Assembly (NCBI RefSeq): GCF_902459565.1
Contig: NZ_CABPSN010000007.1
Coordinates: 1 to 64,000, forward strand
Reading direction: 5' to 3'
Length of the DNA stretch: 64,000 nt
Source of the DNA: Pandoraea aquatica
GTDB lineage: Bacteria > Pseudomonadota > Gammaproteobacteria > Burkholderiales > Burkholderiaceae
Below the pieces are notes generated by a model that did no database searches, was not told the DNA's origin, and worked only from the letters and a program-made list of their open reading frames with translations. Shown piece by piece: positions 18,919 to 27,013 of the stretch (the first letter of the stretch is position 1; each line of letters opens with the position of its first letter). Made by a program: the position numbers and the translations under genes.

Positions 18919-20253
18919 ATGTCAAGCAGTGCTCATCAATCGCCGACGCAACCGGGGGCACCCGGCGCGCCGACAGCGCACGATCACGGGAGCAAATCCC
19001 GCATCGCGCCTGAGGAGATCGCGGTCGGCGTCGTTGTCGGACGCGCCTCCGAGTACTTCGACTTCTTTGTGTTCGGCATCGCTGCCGTCCTCGTCTTCCC
19101 ACACGTTTTCTTCCCGTTTGCGGACGGCCTTCACGGGCTGCTGTACTCGTTCACGATCTTCTCCTTCGCTTTCATCTCGCGCCCGTTCGGCACTGCGCTG
19201 TTCATGAACGTGCAGCGTCGCTGGGGACGCAGCGTCAAGCTCACGGCGGCGCTGTTCGTGCTCGGTACGGCAACGGCCGGCATGGCCTTCCTGCCTGGCC
19301 ACGCGGTGATCGGCGACAAGGCGATCTGGCTGCTCGCGTTCTTCCGTCTGGTGCAGGGCATCGGCTTTGGCGGTTCGTGGGACGGTTTGCCGTCGCTACT
19401 GGCGATGAACGCCCCGCCGCAGCGGCGCGGCTGGTATTCGATGATGGGGCAGCTGGGCGCGCCGATCGGCTTCATCATCGCGGCGTCGCTGTTCCTGTTC
19501 CTGCACTGGAGTCTCGACCCGGACGACTTCCTCACCTGGGGCTGGCGCTATCCGTTCTACGTGGCCTTCGCCGTGAACGTGGTGGCGCTGTTCGCGCGGC
19601 TGCGTCTGGTCGTCACGAACGAATACACGGCCATGCTCGAAGAGGGGCAACTGGAGCCGATCAGCACGCGGGAGATGGTGCGCTCGCAGGGCTATAACAT
19701 CTTCCTTGGCGCATTTGCGGCGCTCGCAAGTTATGCGCTTTTCCACCTCGTGACGGTGTTCCCGTTGTCGTGGATTTCGCTGCAAAACACGCAGGATCTG
19801 AACAGCGTGCTGATCGTGCAGCTCTGCGGTGCGGTCATCGCGATCATCTGCACGGTGATTTCCGGACGCATCGCCGACCGCATCGGCCGACGCACGACAT
19901 TGGGCCTTTTCGCGCTCTTTATCGGCGTCTTCGCCCTGTTCGCCCCCTTCCTGATGGGCGGCAGTTCGGTGGGGCAGGACATCTTCATTCTGGTCGGCTT
20001 CGGTCTGCTCGGCCTGTCGTACGGTCAGGCGGCCGGTACGGTGACGTCCAACTTCGAGCAACGCTTTCGCTACACCGGTGCGGCGCTCACGACGGACTTC
20101 GCATGGCTGCTCGGCGCGGCGTTCGCACCGCTCGTCGCATTGGGGTTGTCGGCCGAGTTCGGGCTGATCGCGGTGAGCGGCTATCTGCTCTCGGGCACGG
20201 TCTGCACGCTGCTCGCGCTGCGCATCAACAAGGCGCTCGAAACGAAAGACTGA
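18919..20253 (+). CDS. MFS transporter, MHS (metabolite:H+ symporter) type
   Basis: This 444-residue carrier has about 12 helices. The first-helix element GRASEYFDFFVFGIAAVLVF, the FRLVQGIGFGGSWDG segment and RIADRIGRRTTLG place it near the metabolite:H+ symporters (ProP/KgtP/ShiA), which import osmolytes, dicarboxylates or shikimate. Substrate unknown. The ATG at 18919 follows GAGGGGG. The N-terminus (1-30) is a hydrophilic Pro/Ser/His tail. It is divergent from cyoA and followed by a strong hairpin. Confidence 0.85.
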   Translation: MSSSAHQSPTQPGAPGAPTAHDHGSKSRIAPEEIAVGVVVGRASEYFDFFVFGIAAVLVFPHVFFPFADGLHGLLYSFTIFSFAFISRPFGTALFMNVQRRWGRSVKLTAALFVLGTATAGMAFLPGHAVIGDKAIWLLAFFRLVQGIGFGGSWDGLPSLLAMNAPPQRRGWYSMMGQLGAPIGFIIAASLFLFLHWSLDPDDFLTWGWRYPFYVAFAVNVVALFARLRLVVTNEYTAMLEEGQLEPISTREMVRSQGYNIFLGAFAALASYALFHLVTVFPLSWISLQNTQDLNSVLIVQLCGAVIAIICTVISGRIADRIGRRTTLGLFALFIGVFALFAPFLMGGSSVGQDIFILVGFGLLGLSYGQAAGTVTSNFEQRFRYTGAALTTDFAWLLGAAFAPLVALGLSAEFGLIAVSGYLLSGTVCTLLALRINKALETKD

Positions 20254-20290
20254 GCGCCGCTCAACAATTTCACCTTACGTTGTTTCCCAC

Positions 20291-20323
20291 CAACGGCGCG
20301 ACAAAGTTCGCGCCGTTGTCATT
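20291..20323. terminator. Terminator between MFS carrier and LysR gene
   Basis: CAACGGCGCGA (20291-20301) pairs perfectly with TCGCGCCGTTG (20308-20318), then TCATTTG. It lies about 38 bases after the carrier stop codon and before the end of the convergent LysR gene, so it could serve both. Confidence 0.7.
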
Positions 20324-20351
20324 TGTGCGACTTGTTCATGCGCCTCAAATT

Positions 20352-21221
20352 TCAAACGTCGTACAGCATGCCTGCAATCGCCGCAGTGATGTTGTGCGTG
20401 CGTGAGTCGTGCTCGCGATGAATCATGCCGACGGTGCGAAGCAGGGGCGGCTCGGCAATCGGGACGATCCGCAGTAGCGGGTCTGCGTGCCAGTCGCCCC
20501 GATGCAGCAACGGCAACACCGACACGCCGACGTTCTTGCGTACGAGCGCGACGATCGTCTCGATGGAGTTCAGCTCCAGATATTCCGTCACGCTGAGTTT
20601 CGCTGCGCGCAACGCCTGCTCGACCACAAGGCCGGTTCGCACGCGACGGTCGAAACGCAGGAACGCGTGCGCGTCGAGAATCTGCTGCGGATCGGACTCC
20701 GCGATGTCGCGATTGACGACCATCACCATTGGCTCGGTGTAGAGCGGCGTCCACACGAGTCCGTCGGCGCGGGCATCGTCCGCGCGCGCGACCACGGCGG
20801 CGATGTCCACTTCCCCCTGTTCGACGAGATCGGTCAGCTCGTCCGAGCGGGCGGATGTCAGCCGCACATCGAGCTGCGGATGCGCCGTCTTCAGTTCGGC
20901 GACCACGAGCGAGAGCGCGCCGATGACCGACACCACAGCGCCTATGGTCACAGGGCCCTGCATCGCATCGACGGGCGAGGTGGTCAGCTCGGCCGTGAGC
21001 GCCAGAATCTGCTCGACGCGGGGGAACAGTTCGCGCCCCTGACGCGTGAGCGTGATCTGCCGCCCGCGCCGGTCGAACAGCCGTTGACCGACCGCGTCTT
21101 CCAGCCCGCGCATCTGCAAACTGACGGCCGCCTGCGTCAATGCGGCGCGCTCGGCCGCCGCCGCAAACGAGCCGGTTTGAGCCACCAGACGAAACGTCTT
21201 CAACATGCGCAACGTGAGCAT
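20352..21221 (-). CDS. LysR-family transcriptional regulator, divergent from the peptide ABC operon
   Basis: This 289-residue protein has an N-terminal winged helix (1-60; FAAAAERAALTQAAVSLQMR and GQRLFDRRGRQITLT) followed by a periplasmic-binding-protein-like effector domain (about 90-289). It is transcribed away from the dipeptide-type ABC operon with 124 bases between them. That spacer holds two palindromes, which suggests control of that operon. Effector unknown; a peptide or gamma-glutamyl compound is a guess from context. Confidence 0.88.
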   Translation of the reverse strand: MLTLRMLKTFRLVAQTGSFAAAAERAALTQAAVSLQMRGLEDAVGQRLFDRRGRQITLTRQGRELFPRVEQILALTAELTTSPVDAMQGPVTIGAVVSVIGALSLVVAELKTAHPQLDVRLTSARSDELTDLVEQGEVDIAAVVARADDARADGLVWTPLYTEPMVMVVNRDIAESDPQQILDAHAFLRFDRRVRTGLVVEQALRAAKLSVTEYLELNSIETIVALVRKNVGVSVLPLLHRGDWHADPLLRIVPIAEPPLLRTVGMIHREHDSRTHNITAAIAGMLYDV

Positions 21222-21226
21222 TTGGG

Positions 21227-21269
21227 AAGTAAAAATTACTTAAGCATGAAAAAGAAATATTAATATTTC
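21227..21269. promoter_or_regulatory. Two palindromes, likely LysR operator region
   Basis: AAGTAA-AAA-TTACTT (21227-21241) and GAAATATTAATATTTC (21254-21269, a perfect 16-bp palindrome) lie between the divergent LysR gene and the ABC transporter operon. Two adjacent dyads are what LysR proteins often bind (recognition and activation sites). The assignment is inference. Confidence 0.5.
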
Positions 21270-21345
21270 CTTTGCGTGCGGGGAAGACATAATCGTGTCA
21301 TGCACATCCCGCATGAGCGGGTGGCCGACCCACACAACGCGCCCC

Positions 21346-22377
21346 ATGACCATGCCCGCAGATGCTGGGCCGGTGCTTGACGTCACCGGACTGTCGCTGA
21401 AATTCTCCAAGGCACCCGACGCGCCGAATCTGATCGATGGCGTCTCTTTCGCCGTGCACCCCGGTAAGACGTTGTGCATCGTCGGCGAATCGGGATGCGG
21501 CAAGAGCGTCACTTCGCTGGCGCTCATGGGCTTGTTGCCCAGCCCGCCGGCCAACCTCGTGGCCGGACGCGCCGTCTTCGAAGGTCGCGACCTGCTGGCG
21601 CTGGACGAACGCGACTTCGCGGACCTGCGCGGCAATCGTCTGGCGATGATCTTTCAGGAGCCGATGACGTCGCTCAACCCGTCCTTCACGATCGGCCATC
21701 AGATCGAAGAGGGCATTCGGCGGCATCGCGGACTGGACCGGCGCGCCGCGCGTGCCGAAGCGCTCGACATGCTCAAACTCGTGCGCATTCCCGCGCCCGA
21801 AACCCGGCTCGATAACTACCCGCATGAACTGTCCGGCGGTATGCGTCAGCGCGTGATGATCGCGATGGCGCTCGCCAACCGGCCTGCGCTGCTCATTGCC
21901 GACGAACCCACGACGGCGCTCGACGTCACGATTCAGGCGCAGGTGCTCACGCTCATTCAGACGCTGCAACGCGAAACCGGCACCGCCGTCGTGCTCATCA
22001 CGCACGATCTGGGTGTGGTGGCCGAAGTGGCGGACGATGTCGCCGTGATGTACGCCGGGCGTATCGTCGAATACGGCACGGTGAGCGAGATCTTCGACGA
22101 TCCGCAGCACCCTTACACCATCGGGCTGATGGGCGCGATTCCGTCCATCGGCAAGCGCGAAGGCACGCTCGCGACGATCCGCGGCGCAGTGCCCTCGCCT
22201 GAGCGTATGCCAGCGGGCTGCCGGTTCGCGCCGCGCTGCCCGTTCGCCGAGGCACGTTGCACGCGTGAAGCACCGCCCGAGCGGACATTGTCCGGCGCGC
22301 ACCGCGTGGCCTGCTGGCTTGCGCCGGTCGAGTTGCTCACTCCGCCGCCGTCTTTGCGTGAGGAGGCCGTTGCATGA
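21346..22377 (+). CDS. Peptide/glutathione-type ABC transporter, ATP-binding protein (DppD-like)
   Basis: This 343-residue ATPase has Walker A GESGCGKS (near residue 47), the signature HELSGGMRQR, Walker B LLIADEPTTALDV and the C-terminal oligopeptide/dipeptide motif with Cys residues (GCRFAPRCPFAEARC). That motif can hold an iron-sulfur cluster in some family members. The start is uncertain: ATGs at 21313, 21346 and 21352 are possible, none with a strong ribosome site. It is the first gene of a five-gene importer operon and overlaps the next gene by ATGA. Confidence 0.9.
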   Translation: MTMPADAGPVLDVTGLSLKFSKAPDAPNLIDGVSFAVHPGKTLCIVGESGCGKSVTSLALMGLLPSPPANLVAGRAVFEGRDLLALDERDFADLRGNRLAMIFQEPMTSLNPSFTIGHQIEEGIRRHRGLDRRAARAEALDMLKLVRIPAPETRLDNYPHELSGGMRQRVMIAMALANRPALLIADEPTTALDVTIQAQVLTLIQTLQRETGTAVVLITHDLGVVAEVADDVAVMYAGRIVEYGTVSEIFDDPQHPYTIGLMGAIPSIGKREGTLATIRGAVPSPERMPAGCRFAPRCPFAEARCTREAPPERTLSGAHRVACWLAPVELLTPPPSLREEAVA

Positions 22378-23480
22378 GCACGCCATCGTCAAACTCACCG
22401 CTGCTCGAAGCGCGCGATCTGACCAAGCACTTCGGTGGCCATCGCCTCGGCTTCTCACGCGCCCCCACGGTATATGCCGTCAACGGCGTCTCGTTCGCCG
22501 TGCAGGCGGGTGAGACGTTCGCCATCGTCGGCGAATCGGGCTGTGGCAAATCCACCTTGGGACGTCTGCTGCTGCGACTACTCGACGCGACGCGCGGCGA
22601 AGTGCGCTATCAGGGCGAAGACATCATGACGCTGGGGGCGGGCGCGATGCGACGTCTGCGGCGCGAACTCCAGATCATCTTCCAGGACCCGTTTGCCTCG
22701 CTCAACCCGAGCATGACCGTGGGCGGTCTGATCGGTGAACCGATTGCGCTGCATGGCCTCGCGCACGGACGCGCCCGTGACGAGCGCGTCGCAGAACTGC
22801 TGCGCACGGTCGGCCTGCAACCGGACTACGCGCAACGCTTCCCGCATGAGTTTTCCGGCGGTCAGCGCCAGCGCATCGGTATTGCACGCGCGCTGGCCGG
22901 CGAGCCGCGCGTGATCATCGGTGACGAGCCCGTCTCGGCGCTCGACGTCTCTGTGCAAGCGCAGGTCATCAACCTGCTCGAACGGCTGAAGCACGACTTC
23001 GGCCTCACGCTCATCATGGTCGCGCACGATCTGGCGGTGATTCGCCACATGAGCGACCGGGTGGCGGTGATGTACCTCGGCGAAATCGTCGAACTGGCGA
23101 GCGCCGATGCGCTCTTCGACAACCCGCTGCATCCCTACACGCAGGCGTTGCTTCAGGCGATTCCGGCGAGCCGTCCGCATCTGCGACGCGAGCGCGCACC
23201 GCTGGGTGGCGAACTGCCGAGCCCGACCGCGCCGCCGCCGGGCTGTCGCTTCCACCCGCGCTGCCCGCATGCACGTGCCGCTTGCCGCGAGCAGAAGCCG
23301 GTCGACGAAGTGCTGCCGGACGGCCGACAGGTCGCCTGCCACTTCTGGCACGAGATTCAGAACGCCGGTGCAAGCCCTGCGCGGGCGGCGGCACCGAGCG
23401 AAAAGCTGGGCGAACGGCTCGCGCTGTACCGGGCACGACAGTCGCAGGCGGACGCGATTCTGAATCGCACGAGTGCATAA
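22374..23480 (+). CDS. Peptide/glutathione-type ABC transporter, second ATP-binding protein (DppF-like)
   Basis: This 368-residue partner ATPase has Walker A GESGCGKST, the signature EFSGGQRQR, Walker B VIIGDEPVSALDV and the terminal GCRFHPRCPHARAAC motif. It starts inside the stop codon of the preceding gene (ATGA), so the two ATPases should be made in equal amounts. In E. coli the glutathione importer fuses two such ATPases as GsiA. The C-terminal tail after the Cys motif is longer than usual. Confidence 0.92.
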   Translation: MSTPSSNSPLLEARDLTKHFGGHRLGFSRAPTVYAVNGVSFAVQAGETFAIVGESGCGKSTLGRLLLRLLDATRGEVRYQGEDIMTLGAGAMRRLRRELQIIFQDPFASLNPSMTVGGLIGEPIALHGLAHGRARDERVAELLRTVGLQPDYAQRFPHEFSGGQRQRIGIARALAGEPRVIIGDEPVSALDVSVQAQVINLLERLKHDFGLTLIMVAHDLAVIRHMSDRVAVMYLGEIVELASADALFDNPLHPYTQALLQAIPASRPHLRRERAPLGGELPSPTAPPPGCRFHPRCPHARAACREQKPVDEVLPDGRQVACHFWHEIQNAGASPARAAAPSEKLGERLALYRARQSQADAILNRTSA

Positions 23481-23523
23481 GAACACTTTCACGACACCAT
23501 CACACAGACAAGGGATCACACGC

Positions 23524-25026
23524 ATGCGCAACGTTCTGCTCGATCTTGTATTGGCGGCGGCTCTGACGACCGGCGCGGCTTCGGCCATGGCGCAATCGAC
23601 TATCCGGATTGGCTTGCAGGAAGACATCGGTTCGCTCGATCCTGCGCGCAGTTCGCAGGTCGTCGACCGCATGGTGCTGCGCTCGCTGTGCAGCTCGCTG
23701 GTCGATATCAGCACCGATCTGAAGTTCGTGCCGATGCTGGCCACCGCGTGGAATGTGAGCGCCGACGGCAAGACGTGGACGTTCAAGCTGCGTAAGGGCG
23801 TGAAGTTTCACGACGACGAGCCGTTCAACGCCGCCGCAGTGAAGGCCAACCTCGACCGTGCACGCACGATGCAGGCAAGTAACCGCAAGAGCGAGCTGTC
23901 GTCCATCGACCATGTCGATGTAGTGGATGACTCGACGGTGAACATCGTGCTCAAGGCCCCGGATTCGGCGCTGCTCGCCACGCTGTCCGACCGCGCAGGG
24001 ATGATGCTCGCGCCCAAGACGCTCGCCGACGACGCGAGCGTGCAATCGAAGCCGGTGTGTTCCGGTCCGTACAAGTTCGTGCAGCGCGTGCAGAACGATC
24101 GCGTGGTGCTGGAGAAATTCCCGGGCTTCTGGGACGCCGACAAGTACCCCATCCAGAAGGTCATTTTCCTGCCGATTCCGGACACGACGGTGCGTCTCGC
24201 GAACGTGCGTTCCGGCTCGCTCGACATGCTGGAGCGTCTCTCGCCGTCCGACGTGAAGTCGGTCAAGCGCGACGCGAACCTCACCTTCATCTCGATGGAC
24301 GGCCTGGGCTACTACGGCCTGACGTTCAACGTCGCGCCGAATGCGAACAAGGCGCTGCGTGACAAGCGCGTGCGTCAGGCGTTCGATCTGGCTATCGACC
24401 GCGACGCGATCAATCAGGTGATCGGCGGCGGCATCTTCACGCCCGCCAATCAGGCATTGCCGCACTCCGGGCAGTATTACGACACGTCGATCAAGACCAC
24501 GAAGCGCGACGTTGCCAAGGCAAAGGCGCTGCTGAAGTCGGCGGGCTTCGAGAAGGTGAACGTCACGCTGAGCTTCGGCAACAGCACCGTCTCCAACCAG
24601 ATGGCGCAGATGTTGCAGGCGATGCTCGCGGAAGCGGGGATCACGCTCAAGCTGCGTCCGATGGACTACGCGGCGGCGCTCGACGCAGCGCATCGCGGCG
24701 ACTTCGACGTGCTCTACAACGGCTGGTCGGGGCGCGTCGATCCGGACGGCAACCTGCATCAGTTCGTCTCCTGCAAGGGCAACCTGAACTACGGCCAGTA
24801 CTGCAACGCCGAGGTCGACAAGCTGCTGAACGACGCACGCGTGAAGTCCACCGTCGCCGAGCGCAAGCCGTTGTATGACGCCGCGAACAAGATTCTCGCG
24901 GACGAAGACCCGATCCTCTATCTGTACGTGCAGCCGTGGCCGTATGTGCTCACGAAGAAGGTGCAGGGCTTTGTGGCCTACCCGGACGGTCTGATCCGTC
25001 TGCGCGGCGTGACCATCAAGGGCTAA
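23524..25026 (+). CDS. Peptide/glutathione-type ABC transporter, substrate-binding protein (SBP family 5)
   Basis: This 500-residue periplasmic protein has a signal peptide ending at about AMA-QST. It shows the extracellular solute-binding family 5 pattern: QEDIGSLDPARSSQVVDRM, WTFKLRKGVKFHDDEPFNA and GYYGLTFNVAPNANKALRDK. It delivers the substrate to the permeases that follow. Overall form is like the glutathione-binding GsiB and DppA. Linkage to a gamma-glutamyltransferase gene makes glutathione or a gamma-glutamyl peptide the best guess. The start at 23524 follows AAGGGA; a longer frame from 23473 lacks a proper signal peptide. Confidence 0.9.
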   Translation: MRNVLLDLVLAAALTTGAASAMAQSTIRIGLQEDIGSLDPARSSQVVDRMVLRSLCSSLVDISTDLKFVPMLATAWNVSADGKTWTFKLRKGVKFHDDEPFNAAAVKANLDRARTMQASNRKSELSSIDHVDVVDDSTVNIVLKAPDSALLATLSDRAGMMLAPKTLADDASVQSKPVCSGPYKFVQRVQNDRVVLEKFPGFWDADKYPIQKVIFLPIPDTTVRLANVRSGSLDMLERLSPSDVKSVKRDANLTFISMDGLGYYGLTFNVAPNANKALRDKRVRQAFDLAIDRDAINQVIGGGIFTPANQALPHSGQYYDTSIKTTKRDVAKAKALLKSAGFEKVNVTLSFGNSTVSNQMAQMLQAMLAEAGITLKLRPMDYAAALDAAHRGDFDVLYNGWSGRVDPDGNLHQFVSCKGNLNYGQYCNAEVDKLLNDARVKSTVAERKPLYDAANKILADEDPILYLYVQPWPYVLTKKVQGFVAYPDGLIRLRGVTIKG

Positions 25027-25039
25027 GGGGACTGCCGCC

Positions 25040-25984
25040 ATGCTGCGCCTCGTCGTCCATCGTGCGCTGGTTGCCATTCCAACGCTCATCATCGTGTCGA
25101 TGATGATCTTCGGGTTGCAGAAGATGCTGCCCGGCGATCCCGTGCTCGCGATGGCCGGCGAGGATCAGAACCCGCAGGTCATTGCCGCGCTGCGCGAGAA
25201 GTACCACCTCGACAAGCCGCTGCCCACGCAGTACGCGCTGTGGATCGGCAGCGTGCTGCGCGGCGATCTCGGCAACTCGTTGCGCACGGGCGAGCCGGTA
25301 ACGAAACTCATCGCGCAGAAGTTGCCCGTCACCCTGCAACTTGCGATGTTCGGCCTTGTGATCGCCATCGGCATCGGTATTCCGCTGGGCATACTCTCGG
25401 CGGCCAATCGCGGCAAAGCCATCGATTACGGATCCAACGTACTGGCGCTCTCGGGCATGTCGATTCCGAACTTCTGGCTCGGCATTCTGCTGATCTTCCT
25501 CATCTCCGTGCGCTGGCAGTTGCTGCCGTCGTCGGGCTACGTGCCACCGAGCGAAGACTTGTGGATGAGCTTCAAGACGATGGTGATGCCCGCTTTCGTG
25601 CTCGGGGCGGCGCTCGGCGCGCAACTGATGCGTCACACGCGCAGCGCCATGCTCGGTGTCTTGCGCACCGATTACATCCGTACGGCACGCGCGAAAGGGC
25701 TGCTGCGCGGGACGGTGGTGCTCAAGCATGCGTTTCGCAATGCGCTGATTCCGATTGTGACGGTGCTGGCGCTGCTGTTCGGCGAGTTGCTGGCGGGGGC
25801 TGTGCTCACCGAGCAGGTCTTCACGATTCCGGGCTTCGGCAAGCTGGTCGTCGACGCCGTGTTCAACCGCGACTATGCGGTGGTGCAGGGCGTGGTGCTG
25901 GTCACTGCCGTGAGTTTCATCGTGCTGAATCTGCTGGCCGACGTGCTTTACGTCCTGCTCAACCCGCGCCTGCGTCGCGCCTGA
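25040..25984 (+). CDS. Peptide/glutathione-type ABC transporter, permease (DppB-like)
   Basis: This 314-residue inner membrane permease has about six helices. The family N-terminus (VHRALVAIPTLIIVSMMIF, LPGDPV), GDLGNSLRTGEPV and the EAA-like loop DYIRTARAKGLLRGTVVLKH are present. The gene begins 14 bases after the binding protein gene. Confidence 0.93.
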   Translation: MLRLVVHRALVAIPTLIIVSMMIFGLQKMLPGDPVLAMAGEDQNPQVIAALREKYHLDKPLPTQYALWIGSVLRGDLGNSLRTGEPVTKLIAQKLPVTLQLAMFGLVIAIGIGIPLGILSAANRGKAIDYGSNVLALSGMSIPNFWLGILLIFLISVRWQLLPSSGYVPPSEDLWMSFKTMVMPAFVLGAALGAQLMRHTRSAMLGVLRTDYIRTARAKGLLRGTVVLKHAFRNALIPIVTVLALLFGELLAGAVLTEQVFTIPGFGKLVVDAVFNRDYAVVQGVVLVTAVSFIVLNLLADVLYVLLNPRLRRA

Positions 25985-25996
25985 GAATCCAAGAAC

Positions 25997-26935
25997 ATGG
26001 CTGCTATCCAGACGACACAGACGTCATCCTCTTCGCCAGCGCCGGACGCGAGTCCTACCGTCGCGCCGGTTGGCGCCGCCGTGAGCGCAGAGCGCCTGCC
26101 GCGCCGCCGCTATCGCGGGCTGCGCAAGTTCGCGCGCAACAAGGCGGCTGTCGCCGGGGCGATCATCGTCGCTTTCGCGGTGCTCGTCGCGCTGCTCGCG
26201 CCGTGGATCTCGCCTTACGACCCGATTGCCACGAGCTTCATGACGGTGCGTCAGGCACCGAGCGCGCTGCACTGGTTCGGCACCGACGAACTCGGTCGAG
26301 ACATTCTCGCGCGCATGATCTACGGCGCGCAGGCGTCGCTGGCGGCGGGCGTGGTGTCGGTCGGCATCGCGGTGATCGTCGGCGTGCCGCTCGGCTTGCT
26401 TGCGGGCTACTTCGGCCGCTGGGTCGACGCCATCGTCTCGCGGCTGGCCGACGCGTTGCTGTCCATCCCGTTCCTGATTCTGGCCATTGCGATGGCAGCG
26501 TTCCTTGGCGCGAGCCTGACCAACGCGATGATCGCCATCGGCGTATCCGCCATGCCGCGCTTCGTCCGGCTGGCGCGCGCGCAGGCGCTTACCGTGAAGG
26601 CGGAAGAATATGTCGAGGGTGCGCGTGCCATCGGCCTCACGGACACACGCATCATCGTGCGCTACATCCTGCCGAACGTGCTGCCGCCGATCATCGTTCA
26701 GGCCAGTCTCACGGTCGCGACCGCGATCATCGCCGAGGCGAGCCTGTCGTTTCTCGGGCTTGGGCAATTGCCGCCGTTGCCGTCGTGGGGCTCGATGCTC
26801 AATACGGCCAAGGACTTCGTCGAGCAAGCGCCCTGGATGTCCATTTTCCCCGGTATCGCCATTTTCCTGACGGTACTCGGCTTCAACCTGCTGGGTGACG
26901 GACTGCGCGACGCGCTGGATCCTCGCGAACAATAA
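25997..26935 (+). CDS. Peptide/glutathione-type ABC transporter, permease (DppC-like)
   Basis: This 312-residue second permease has a hydrophilic N-terminus (about 45 residues), then RRRYRGLRKFARNKAAVAGA, typical of DppC/OppC, and the coupling loop EEYVEGARAIGLTDTRIIVR. HWFGTDELGRDILARMIYGA is the family motif. It pairs with the DppB-like permease to form the channel. Confidence 0.93.
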   Translation: MAAIQTTQTSSSSPAPDASPTVAPVGAAVSAERLPRRRYRGLRKFARNKAAVAGAIIVAFAVLVALLAPWISPYDPIATSFMTVRQAPSALHWFGTDELGRDILARMIYGAQASLAAGVVSVGIAVIVGVPLGLLAGYFGRWVDAIVSRLADALLSIPFLILAIAMAAFLGASLTNAMIAIGVSAMPRFVRLARAQALTVKAEEYVEGARAIGLTDTRIIVRYILPNVLPPIIVQASLTVATAIIAEASLSFLGLGQLPPLPSWGSMLNTAKDFVEQAPWMSIFPGIAIFLTVLGFNLLGDGLRDALDPREQ

Positions 26936-27013
26936 CCGTCACGTAACCAAAGCAACATCACGCTCCGGCAGACTTATTCCAACCATTCGAGACAGAGGTC
27001 ATCAGCGATTCCC

